The notes under the pieces were generated by a model. That model did not search any database. It was given only the letters and a program-made list of their open reading frames with translations, and was not told where the DNA came from. Below are positions 14,201-26,200 of a stretch of DNA of 64,000 nucleotides, piece after piece. Source of the DNA: Dipetalonema caudispina (lineage: Eukaryota > Nematoda > Chromadorea > Rhabditida > Onchocercidae). The translations under genes were made by a program, and so were the position numbers. Every line of letters begins with the position of its first letter. The stretch's first letter is position 1. The DNA is taken from contig JABVXV010000027.1 in the NCBI GenBank assembly GCA_013365325.1, positions 369,499 to 433,498 of the forward strand, read 5' to 3'.

Positions 14201-17200
14201 GGAAGAATACTACCTACGGATTCGACCACTCGAGCATTATATCCAGTAGTTCTTCCAAATGGGCAGCTTCTTGCTACAGATTCAAGTGGTGCCGTCATTG
14301 GGCCAAATGGTGAACCACTGCCGACAAATAATCTCGGAATACCGGTAAGATCAGATGGTAAACCTCTTTCAACAGATGACGAAGGACGCTTTATCTATAG
14401 TGAAGTTCATGGAACTGCTCCAATAACTTATTCTACGAAAAAGGTGATTATCGGTGTTGTTGATAGTGAAGGTAAGCCGTTGCCGACTGATGAACTTGGT
14501 CGATACTTGCTAGCACCGAATTATCCCCTTAAGCAAGACGATGCTGGTAGATTGATTGGACCAGATGGTGAACTACTTCCCACTGACGATTCTGGTAACT
14601 ATGTGTATCGAGATAAAATGAAATACCCGAGTGAAGTAGAAGATGATTTCGGACGTCCATTACCAACTAATGAAGATGGCTTGTATGTTCGAAAGGATGG
14701 TTCGATGATTACAACAGAATTGGCAGACCTGACGACCGATGGACAAGGTGTGATACTGCCTACCGACGAAAGTGGTATTTTCACATTGCCTAAATTTCCG
14801 ATACAAACAAAATCATACCAGATTTTAGATGAGAAAAATCAAATAATGCCAACTGATGATGCTGGTAATTTCTTGGATCGTGAAGGGTATCCAATTGCTG
14901 AAAATGAAGAGGGGAAACCAGTATCTGCAGATGGAGTAGTGTTACCTACCATCGACACAGGTCATTACGTCTTTGACACCACACGACAAAGACCTATGAT
15001 ACCAACTGGAAAAGAAAAATCGATGATAGTAGATACGAAAGGACGGCCTTTACCAACTGATCAAAGTGGCATTCTTATTGGTCCTGACCGTTATCCTGGT
15101 GATGGGATAATGCCAACAGATGAATATGGTAGATACATTTATCCGGCACTAAAGCCAGATGGAAAACCATATCCAACTGACCAAGAACATCGTCCAATTT
15201 ATCCGGTTATTGGATATAATGGCGAACTTTTGCCGACGAACGACGAAGGATTGGCACTTGATCCTGAGGGACATCCGATCCCGACTAATAGTGTTGGACG
15301 ACCACTGGATGAAGACGGTGTTATGTTGCCAATGGATTCCAAAGGAAACGTTCTTTATGACAGCGAGAGAAAGAAGTGTGATACACATACGGGCGTTATG
15401 GATATTGCAGTGGTAATTAACGTGGAGACTCTGAATCGTGATAGTTTCGAGCATGTGAAAAAGGTAATTCAGAATCTAATGGATGAACACTTCGACCTTG
15501 CACCAGATGTGACGCAATTCGCGCTCGTGAAATATAGTGGAACTGCTGAGGTACCAATTACTTTGGGTGGTTACAATGAAAAAATGGAACTTTTGGAAGA
15601 GCTGAGTCGAGTTAAAATTGATCACATCGCAGAGCATCCCAGATTAATTATCGGAGTCAGTGCTGCTAAACAACAGTTCCTATCGTTCGGTCGCGAAAAC
15701 GCTGGCAAGTTGATGATAGTGATAACTGATGGACAAGACATGTAAGTTTGTTTCATCATTATTTCACATTTTGTTCCATATTTTTTCCCAAAAGTCCCTT
15801 AAAATTCTCTTTAAAGAAAGGTCTATTCAAATATATACCTATTTTATATATACATATTTTTTCAATATTTTAGATATTCGGAGGATCGCTTTAAAGACAA
15901 CACTATCCCTATGCTTGTTGTTGGCAGTAGAGAATTTGAGGAAGAAATTAAAGACTGGACTAAATCCTATATCGTGGTAGATTCTTGGAAACAACTGCAA
16001 GCTGATTCTATTGCTATGATGATCGAAAAGGAATGTTTGCTAGGAAGAATTTTCATTCCAACGAAAAAAACATCTCCAAGACCAAAATCTGAAAGATTCG
16101 ATGTTTTTGCCAGTTCACCATTACCAACCGATGAACTTGGTCGTATTGTGGTAGTACCAACTAGTGAACGAATCGTCCTGGCTACCGATGAATACGGTCA
16201 TGTCATATATCCTATAAAAGATGCTACTGGAAGGCTTCTTCCAGTAAATGCAAATGGTTTAGTTGTGGATAGGTTCGGGCGGCTAATTGAATTTGACGAT
16301 TATGGTAAACCAATTGGTCCAGATAGGAGGCCATTGCCAACAGATGAATCTGGAGCTTATATTTATCCTGCTCTTGATAGCGGTGGCAAACTTTTGTTTA
16401 CTGATGGGAAACCATTACCAACTAATCAAGATGGTGTATCCGCGGATATGAATAGACAACCGATTGCCATGAATTTGGCTGGAAGATACAGTGATCATCA
16501 AGGATCGACTTATCCATTTAACAGCGATGACAAGATTATCATGGCAAAAAGGACAAGTAAAATAACAGATACAACCGATTCTACCAAACCCTTTTTGTAT
16601 TCAGTGATCGATCCAGATAATATCCTATTATCAAGGGATGGATCGGAAATTTATGTAAACAATGTTGGACAGGCGGTTGTTGAACGTGATGATAGTGTAA
16701 AACTTCAAGAGCCTGATGAGAAATCGGTGCCCACCGATGATGCAGGAGGATTCATTTACCCAAAATATAATCAAAGTGGTGAACTTCCGCGCAATGATTC
16801 AAATATGAAATTAGTTTATCCAGTAATAAGAGGAGACAGTAAGTTGCTGCCAACTGGCAAAAGTAGCTTACCACTAACGTCAGATGCTTCCCCAGTTGAT
16901 ATAAACTTCGACAGAAGGCCACTTTACAATCTAGATGATGAAGTGCTGTCGCCAGATAAATACAATCGAATGGAGGATTCAGATGGTGAACCACGCGCTA
17001 CTGATAAAACTGGGAACTTTATCAATAGACCGTTACCAATTGAAGTAGATCAAGGTGGTGAACCAGTTGGCGCTAAAATTGAACCAGTGCAGATACCAAA
17101 GGGACAAAAAGCAGTTGTCGTTGACTTGTTCGGCAGACCCTTACCTACTAATAAATATGGCGATTCGATGTATGTAGATGGTAGTGTAATACCAACAGAT

Positions 17201-20200
17201 GCGTCAGGAAAACCCATTGGTCGAGATGGTTCCTTAATGCCGGTTGATTATCGTGGACGATACATATCTGATTACATGCCAGACAGAAATGTTTTACTGG
17301 AATCGGAACTTTTGGCAAAAGCTTCAACATGTGAGAAGGTTGAAGAATTCGTGAACATCATTTTCGTAGTGGAATCTTCGAATGCTACAGAAACGAGTCT
17401 TAATAAAATTAAGCTTTCATTGGTAGATTTTATCAAAAAGAATATTAATTGGGGCATTGCCAAAATCGGTATGATTTCCTACGGAAGTACAGTGGATGTT
17501 AACCTGGATATTGGTAATTACCAGAGTTATGACGATTTGAAAGAATCCATCGTAAGTTTGCCACTCATTGGTGGTGCAGCATCTGGTGATGAACATGCAT
17601 TCAGAACTGCGCTTCAGCTCTTCCGTGAAAAGTACAACAATGACAATGGAGAATTAATCATTCATATCTTTAAAACTCCTCTCAGGTTTTTTTTTTCCTA
17701 AATTATTTGTAAATTTGTTCCTATACTATCATATCCGTTTTTCATGATGTCAGTTGTCAGAATAATCAGCAGAATTAATTCTCAAAATTAAAAAATGATG
17801 GTGCTACTATCATAGCTATCGATGTTGTTATCATGAAGATCATGTTATCATAGCCTATCAGCAACATTAGCATCATCTTCGTTATCAACGGCTATGATTA
17901 GTTGACAAATATATCATTTATTGTGTCTTTTAATTCATTATCACTAAAATATAAAGTAAGTTTTAATTTTTAGCAAAGGTGCTCGAGTAATCGTTAATCA
18001 TTTGGAAGTGAACGAAACTATTTCAATTTTATTACTTGGACCAGATCAATGGTACCGATTGGAGGATGATGAAGAAATCAAGAAATTGCGAAGCGTTATA
18101 TGCTTATTGTTGATGAAAAGTCATCTGGCACAAACTAGGAATCCTAGTGGTTAGCATATCTCAATTAGTTGATCATTAATGCTTCCAGTATTGTATCACC
18201 TATCGAATGTTCTGGCCGAATTTAAGAATCAATAATATTTCCGACCAATGTATTAATTTTAATCATTGACTAGTAGATATTGAACCATAACTTCTTCTTA
18301 CCTTCCTTGATATGGTTATTACGTTCCAATTCAAATTTTTATTACCATTTGTTTCGTCTCGCAACACGCAATTTTTTGAACATTTCTAAGAAATAATTCC
18401 TTGTTAGTCCAGCAAGCAATTCATTTAAATATTCATAATAGAAGAAATAAAAGTGATCGAAGTGATAGCCAATTTTTTTACTTCATCCTCAATCATTTGT
18501 TGTATAACACAACATTTTCATTTAGAAGAAATAAAGGGTAGGATGAAACCTGATTTTTCACGAGATGAAAATGGCCACTTCATGCATTCGATCGTTGGCC
18601 CAGATGGGCGGCTGTTTGTTAAATCGGGCACCAGAACCGATAGTTCTGGTGCCCCGATTTGATTCATTTGGAAGGCTTGTTCTCCATGACAATGATGGCA
18701 TTCCAATCAGTCCAGAAGACAAATCCTTACCGAAAGATGATCAAGATCACTATATATATCCTGTACTTGGAATCGACGGTATTCTATTTGGATGCGAACA
18801 ATCGGCCAATATATCCGGTTAAGAACAGGAACAGCCATCGACAATTCTGGAGAACTGATACCAACAGATAAAAGTGAAAACCGGTTGGACAAAATAATCG
18901 CCGCTCCAACCGACATTAATGGATGGTTGATGTTGGTTGAGAAACAAATAGGGAGAGCATTATCGGTAGCGATGATCATGCAGTTTATCCGACTACTAAT
19001 CTGGATGGAAATCCTCTTCGAACCGATAGTACTGGCACCTACTACGATCATCACGGTAATCCGAAAATACTTGAAAATTCTGGAAAACCACTGAGATCAA
19101 ATGGCAAACTACTGCCAACTGATTACAGCAGTAAATACATATTTGGGATAGTTAATCTGGATGATATGCCGACCAGTGCCGACAGGTTTTTATTACGGAC
19201 TCCAACAGCAAATTCTTGATAGGTCAGACTAAAAAATCTATATCAGCTGATAAATGCGGGCATATCAATTATTCCGAGACCAATGGAAGGTTGCCACCGA
19301 CTGATGACTCTGGGATATTACTAGATCCATTGGGAATGCCTCTACCTACTGATGATACCGGGAAGCCTTTGGGTCCTGATGGTGATGTTTTACCAGCAGA
19401 CAAGTATGTCAGACATTTCTATCCCAATATTGGACAAAACAGAAGAATTATTTCGAGAAAGAAGCTAATAGGATCAATTTATTCCACCAGAGCAACAAGT
19501 AATGTCAAGGACAGTGATTCCGGCTGATAACCAGGGATAACAGCATTCTATCCGGCACATCAGCCAGATAGAATGCTGTTATCAGCAGATGCAACGAAAA
19601 AATTACCGATTACAGCGGTAGATGGTCGATTACTGCTTACCGACAACAATGGAGAGTTCATAGTACCTGATAGGAGGCCAGTATCAATGAATAATTTCAG
19701 ACAACCTGTCGACACCGATGACTCTCAACTACCGACTGATGGAGATGGAATTTTTGTGCTAGGCAAAGAAAAAACCCATTCCATCTCGTTGTTAGTCCAA
19801 AAGACAATTATTAATCAATCCTCACGCCATCTTTATTCACATAGTGAAACCTGCTGCAATTACTGGTACTACCAAAGTTCATCCAGACGGCCAAACGCTA
19901 GCAGCGGGCAACACCAGAAATTTCATTAATCCTTTCATCAAACCAAATGAGAAATTACTTCCGACCGGTGATTTCAGAGATCGTAGTGATATGCTTAGCA
20001 AGCCGGTTTCGACAAATGATGAAGGTTTGTTGATGGATAGAGATGGAGCGACCTAACTATACGGAAGACAATCTATTCATTCAACAGTTCTAGAACCGAT
20101 TTCATCCAAAAAATGAAAGTGAATAACGAATTGATAGTGATAAAAGCATTTTGTTTGCTAAAAGTACTGACCACCACCACATCTATCCAGCAATTGGATC

Positions 20201-23200
20201 AGGTGGATGCCTCTATCATCTATCCGTTGGTATCAGCAGTCCTTCTGGTAGCTATTCGCCATTCTGATTTACTGCAATACATACCGGTCTACTTCAAACC
20301 GGTCAACTTAGATGGTTCTTCCCTTCCAGCCGATGAGTTTGGTAGATATGTGTTTGGCATCACTGACAGAGAAAGGAGTGTGATAGGCATACTATCAACG
20401 GATCAAGTTGGACTTTTTTTGTATTCAGTCATAGGTCCTGATAGCGAACTTTACTGACGAATAGCAAAGCTGCAACAGTTAATCACTTCGGAAGACCGAT
20501 CGTGACCAACAAATTTGGTCTACTGATCGATAACGAAGGTCATATACTGTCAACAGATAGAACCAGTAATTATCTATATTCTGAACTTGATGGTAGCGAA
20601 CGTATACTTTCTTCTCATGTATACGAACAATCAGGTTCTACGGTATTGAGCTCAAGAGGACAAGTTCTGCCGATAAATGTGGTAATGGTTCAAAACATCA
20701 AATTGAAATCAACAAGTTTATCATGGCAGACCTTCCATTTCAAAGGATTTTCTAAAAATGATCTGAGTTGATACAAAATTGAAAAGGAGCAAGTGGCAGT
20801 AAATGAAAATGGTCATGCTATGTATCTACTTCTGAGTTCGGATAGTGAACTTCTTCCAACGGACGGTACTGGAAGGCTTGTTGAAAGATTAGACAAGCCA
20901 ATACCAGCAAATGAAGCAGAAATGCTGATCGATCACTATGAAAGAATCCACAATGACTGATCTATATTCCTGCTTTATTTATTACCAACGGATGGTGGTC
21001 AGTATATTTATCGAACAGCAAGAAATGTCCGGTAGATCTAGTTATTGATACTAAATGAAAAGTTTTACTATTGATCGAAGAGGTGCAGTGTTACGACTTG
21101 ATGTTTTAATGGCCATCTAATTTCCATCGACATTCTGGAATTCCGGTTGATCTAATCAGAAAACCTTTGTCAACTGATAGTTGTAATCGATGTGCTCCAA
21201 ACGTAGATGTGCTTACAGGAGTTGTCTAGACATGCAATCTAATCGGTAATTGGGCTAAAGGTTGAGCGTCCGTCGACGGACAGATCTCGCATCCGATCGA
21301 CCTAATAGGATATCCAGTGCTACGAATAAGCTAATTAACACCGATATAGTAATAAAGATTAGCATTCTCAAGCATTTCTTAGTTATCAACTACATGTTTT
21401 TCAAGTAGTAGAAGTAGAAGATAGTTGATATGAATACTGCAATTGCAGATTCGTATGGTGGACCAGTCCCAACTGATCGATTTGGAAGACCATTAGATTT
21501 CGATGGATCATCTTTACCAACTGATGAACGAGGAATTGTGGGAGTTTTACCGAGCAGCGAAAAAGGTTACATTCTACATTCAATTGTTGGTCCTAGTGAC
21601 AAACACTACAAACAAATCATTATGGTTTCTATTCAGGTTACGACGAGCAACAAATAGAAATAACCAGTAAGGATAAAAAAATTGGTCCAAATGGTAAAGT
21701 GGTATCAATGGACAGTGGGAACCAGTACATTTATCCGACATCTGCTTCACAAAATAGTCATCGGCCAACTGGTAGTCATAAAAAGCTTTCGTATAAAATA
21801 TTTGGTGAAGACGGTAAAATTCTTCCAACAGATGAAACTGGTGCATACATCAATACGGATGGTAAACTAATACCAACCAATTTCTATGGAGAACCATTGA
21901 ATAGCGAGAGAAGTTCAGTTCTTGCAACTGATACTAGTGGACGTTATCATGTTTCGAAGAAAAAACTGACCGATAAACAAATGCCTACTAATATAAATGA
22001 CTATCACTTATATTCAGTAACGGATCCAGATTTAAAAACTATTTCGGATGAATTCGTGTCGACACCTTCTGGTTCTTTGTCCCTCGTGATTTTGTTTCCT
22101 GATGGTCATCCATTATCCGTTGGTGAGAATGGTGTTTACCTTGATGATAATGGGCAGAGTTTAGTTCATATCGATCAAAATGGCCGTCCTGTAATATCAG
22201 CTGATGGAACACCGTTGCAAAAAATTGGTGATGGTAAATATCTTTATCCGTATGAATCCCAAAAGGAAGAAAAAACAATCTTAACTAATGTTGCCGACGA
22301 TGATCATCTATTACGAACAGATCCTGAAGGTCGTCAGGTGCAATTAACTGGCAGAGGTAAATCTGTTGATGGATACAGCAGTTCATCACCAGAGGATAAA
22401 CATGGAAACTATACATGGAATGTGGAAACAACAGCGAGATATCACGCATCAACATTTCCCGGGTTAGAAAGATAACATCATTTGTAGTTTGCGGTTAATT
22501 TGTATTAAATTGAAGCCGTTTTTTATTTAACAAATTTGTCAATTATGAAAGACAGCAGAACTGTAGGTTTTATAGAAATACTGATTGCCTGACAAGAAAT
22601 ATGTGCAACGAATCACTTTTGCTCTAGGTGTGTCATATAAGCATTTACCGATAACAAAATATTTGCACTGTGTTAAAACGAAGTATCGATCGATCACAAA
22701 CTTTGAAAATGAAGTAATCCAAATTTTTTGGCTGCAGAATCAGGACTTGGAGCAGTCCATCACCACATTGTGTGATCAATTCAAATGTTGACATGTTACT
22801 CATCTTGGATTCGTCGAACAGTGTCAGAGTTCTTGATTACCTGATCATGAAGGACTTCATCAAGAATTTTCTGGTCAATTATTTCAATCTACAGCGCAAT
22901 TATGTTCGTGTTGGTGTAATAAAATATGGTGGCAAGGTTGGTCACTCCGGCTTTTAAACATATAAAATATTGAAAAACTTATTTTGGTATTCTTGTATCC
23001 TTTATATATTCTTTTACAAAACACTTGGGCTATGAAAACTGGTCTGAGTGATTCGATTTTCAGGTTGTACAATTTCAGGTCGAAATTCCGATATCATTGG
23101 GTGACTACGATAGTCACACTGAGCTTCTGTCAAAGATTAGTGGGACCAGACGCATGCGTGGTGAGGCTAATCTTGGTCAGGCTTTGCTTGACGCTTCCGG

Positions 23201-26200
23201 AGAATTCCTTATTTTCGGATCCAGGGATATTCCTCGTATCGTGATTATATTTTCAAATGGGCGGTCTAGGTATCAATACGTATCTTGATACTACTCGTAT
23301 AAATCAGTTTTTAAAGATCACAATTTTCGAATCGGGCCATTACTTTTTATTAGTATTACTTTTTGTGGTGTGATTTTCCGATTTTTCAAAAGTCAGGAAA
23401 TTCATTCACATCCAGGTGAAAAAAAAAACCGAATCTAATTTTGGCTAGCCAAAAAAAGCGTAGATCAAATTTATCTGTTATCTAGAAGGACCAAACAAAT
23501 AAAACCGTAAAACCGTCCCTTACGAAAATGCCGTGAAGATTAATTTCAGTGATAGAAAAAACTTATATTTTTCTAATTTCGAACTTAAAGGGGTGACTTG
23601 AAAGAGAATGCTCGTCTGCTACGAGATGATACTACAGCTCATATATTTCTGATGAATGTTGGAAATCAAGGCGACAACGCAGAGAATTTAGCCATTGTTG
23701 GTGAATCGAATCCACATCGAATTGTTACCATTGATGAGTGGCGTGGAGTGAATTCAGAAATTTTGAGTCCGTTTGTGAATGAATTGTGCAAGGTGGGCGA
23801 TCTTTGCAAAAAAAATCCAGTTCAGAATCCTATTTCTCTTTTTTCTGGCTTAAAAAGTACTCGAGTCTGGAAGTGGCTTGATGTCAAAAGATGACGCAGT
23901 TTAGCTTTTTTTTTTTGATTAGAAATTTACGCGTCAAAATATCAGTATTGTTTGTTTACCTTGGAATGCTCCACTGTTTTTGATGATTCATATAAGCAAT
24001 TAATTAATGATAGTTGTTTTTTTGTGCCTTTCAGGTATTTTAATTAGGTTGAATTTCCCAAAGATTAAGATATTGTCGGACGAATACTTGCTGTTAATTA
24101 TCCTTTCAGTTATTGCCACAAAGACAAGATAAAACAAGTAGAGATGGTACATGGCCGACAAGACAAACTGAAATGCGAATTGCAACTCCTGCACGCATTT
24201 GCGATCGAGTTGATTTCCAGGTGAAAACTTTTTTGCCTTTAAATGACATAGTTTGCAAGGGAAAAAAAGTGCTTTATCAGTTGTCTGTCATAGTCTATCC
24301 GTTATTTATTTATATGCATATTTCGTCTTCTTAAAAATGTGAGTTTAAGGCAGATATAATGTTTGTCTTGGATTCTTCCGACAATGTAACATCGGAAGAA
24401 TACATTAACCTTAAAGAAGATATCAGTATGTTGGTTGATGAAATACTCGATTTATCACCAGATGTTGTTCGCGTTGGTCTCGTCGAATACAGGTATTAGA
24501 CTTACAATATAATTCAAGAAGAGAAACAATTTCTTTTCGATCTTTTCAAAAAGGAACATCTCTTCCTTTAGGACCAGTAATTTTTCAGTTTGAATGTTTT
24601 CCCTGCGATGTATGAGAAAGAATTTGTTGAATTTGAAATATACTAATTTTTATCATTTTTATACAAAAAGAATATAACAATTGAATTATAATTCGCGATT
24701 TATGTCTGATTCGCAAATTTAAATTTATGCATCAAATATTTACTTCTAAATTGTTGACATCCAAATCTTGAGAATAGAACGTTTGATAATTTATTTTTTC
24801 GTGGTTCAGATATTTATCTCCTCTTATTGGAATTTGAGGCTTGGCTCTGTGCAATAAGGCACCAATCAGATAGATATGTTTACATTGGTTTGATTTTATT
24901 ATTTCTCATTTTTATTATTTGCAGTGATAAGGCATCAGTTCCTGTACCACTTGGTTATTACGACAATAAATTGCAACTTTTGGCAGATATATCAAACAAT
25001 GAACAGCTCGGTGGTACGCCAATCATTCTAAGAGGTCTTCATGCCGCCAGAGAACAATTTAAACGACACGGTCGAGATGGCGTTTCAAAAATTCTACTTT
25101 TAGTAACAAGTGGTGTTAGTCGGTTCGTGCCTTAATTAATACAGTAGCTGTATCGTAATGAAGCATTAAATCGAAATAATTAATGTTTGCTTGGCATTTG
25201 CTTGGTGCTTTTTTCATTCAAATGATAGTTTCGACATAAATGACGATAACGATTTCAGACAAACTAAATATTATGTGAGAAATTAATTCAATTTTGCTAT
25301 TTATTTGCAGTATTAGTGTCTCATATCTGACGTGGCACTTTTCAATTGTATTTCTTATTGGTGTAAAAACTTTTGCTTAAGACTGCTGATTATACTTTTC
25401 AGTGGTAATGTAGCTTTCGTAGCAGCTGATCTTCGTGAGCGTCTAAACGTAAGTATCTTCGTGCTGGTCGTGAACGCATTTCAAGGAGCTCAAATCATGC
25501 TAAATCGTTTGGCCGGTAATGAATATATTCGACAACGAGTAATATCAATTCCGAGTGCAAGTAAACTACAAGAACCAGAACTGTTACAAATTGGACGAGC
25601 GCTCTGTGGCAGTATTGACGTGGCTGCTGCTACTATTTGGCCACCGCAGGAAACTCCACATCGAACTACGAAACGTGATGTTTCTTACGCTGAATCAAAA
25701 CGCAAGTGAGTTTTACTGAGCAGAACATTTTCATTTATCTCAATGCAAGTTAGTGTGATAACGGATTTATTAAGCTATAGTATTGGCATTGATAACAATT
25801 TTAATAGGCTAATTTGTAATTCGTTTAAGGCTTAGTTTGGTTTTGTCGTTTTATTTGTCATTCAATTCATTTAATTTAAACTTTGTTGATTAGGAAAGAT
25901 AAAATATCTCGTTTGCCATTGCGCAACTGGAAAACAACGACGGAACATTTCGCTCCTGTACCACTTTGCAAGGATGGTTTCTTACGTCCATATCAACTTT
26001 CGATCGTTGTTGACAGTACCGCCAGATCGCCTGAGGAAGTAAGGCAGTTCCGTTTTAAAATACTATGGATTTTTATGGTTGATTACTTCCGGAAGCTCTT
26101 CATATTTCATTGTTTCTGTTTTTGTCTTCCTTCTTGTCCTCTTGTATTCCAAGTATGCATCATGTATGGTACATGAAAATGAAAACGGTCTTTCAGGATT

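Larger units (their letters stand above)
8908..15741 (+). repeat. Repeat block I: single exon of PTDxxG tandem repeats
   Basis: One exon, open from 8908 to a phase-2 donor at 15741 apart from the gap, of about 2285 codons including the first part of VWA1. From about 9210 to 15360 it is built from motifs of the form DxxGRPLPT(D/N)xxGxPV, 16 to 20 residues each. Four of these, alternately led by [10 protein letters not shown] and YPAxGLD, make a unit of about 72 residues (216 bp), roughly 28 units. It is rich in Pro, Gly and Asp, has almost no Cys, and shows no membrane segment. I do not know a named fold for it; regular Gly/Asp turns suggest short beta hairpins or a solenoid. The N-terminal 100 residues are a Thr/Ser/Pro/Glu-rich linker. 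Confidence 0.85.
18526..22462 (+). pseudogene. Repeat block III: decayed repeat exon
   Basis: Begins after a good acceptor (TTTAG, 18521-18525) whose phase fits the VWA2 exon, and ends at a phase-2 donor (GG|GTTAG, 22462/22463) that fits VWA3. Inside, repeat peptides appear in all three forward frames: frame changes or stops occur near 18660, 18785, 18835, 18972, 19216, 19527, 19840, 20056, 20457, 20770, 20960 and through 21000-21430, with 21700-22462 open again. I count more than ten disablements. Recognisable pieces include [19 protein letters not shown] (about 19340) and [14 protein letters not shown] (about 20310). Either a pseudogenised exon inside an otherwise open gene or a damaged consensus sequence. 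Confidence 0.72.

Noticed and set aside
9210..15360. Reading the PTDxxG array as collagen or as a CRISPR-like repeat
   Set aside because: There is no Gly-X-Y periodicity, and the repeats are coding, diverged and without spacer structure.
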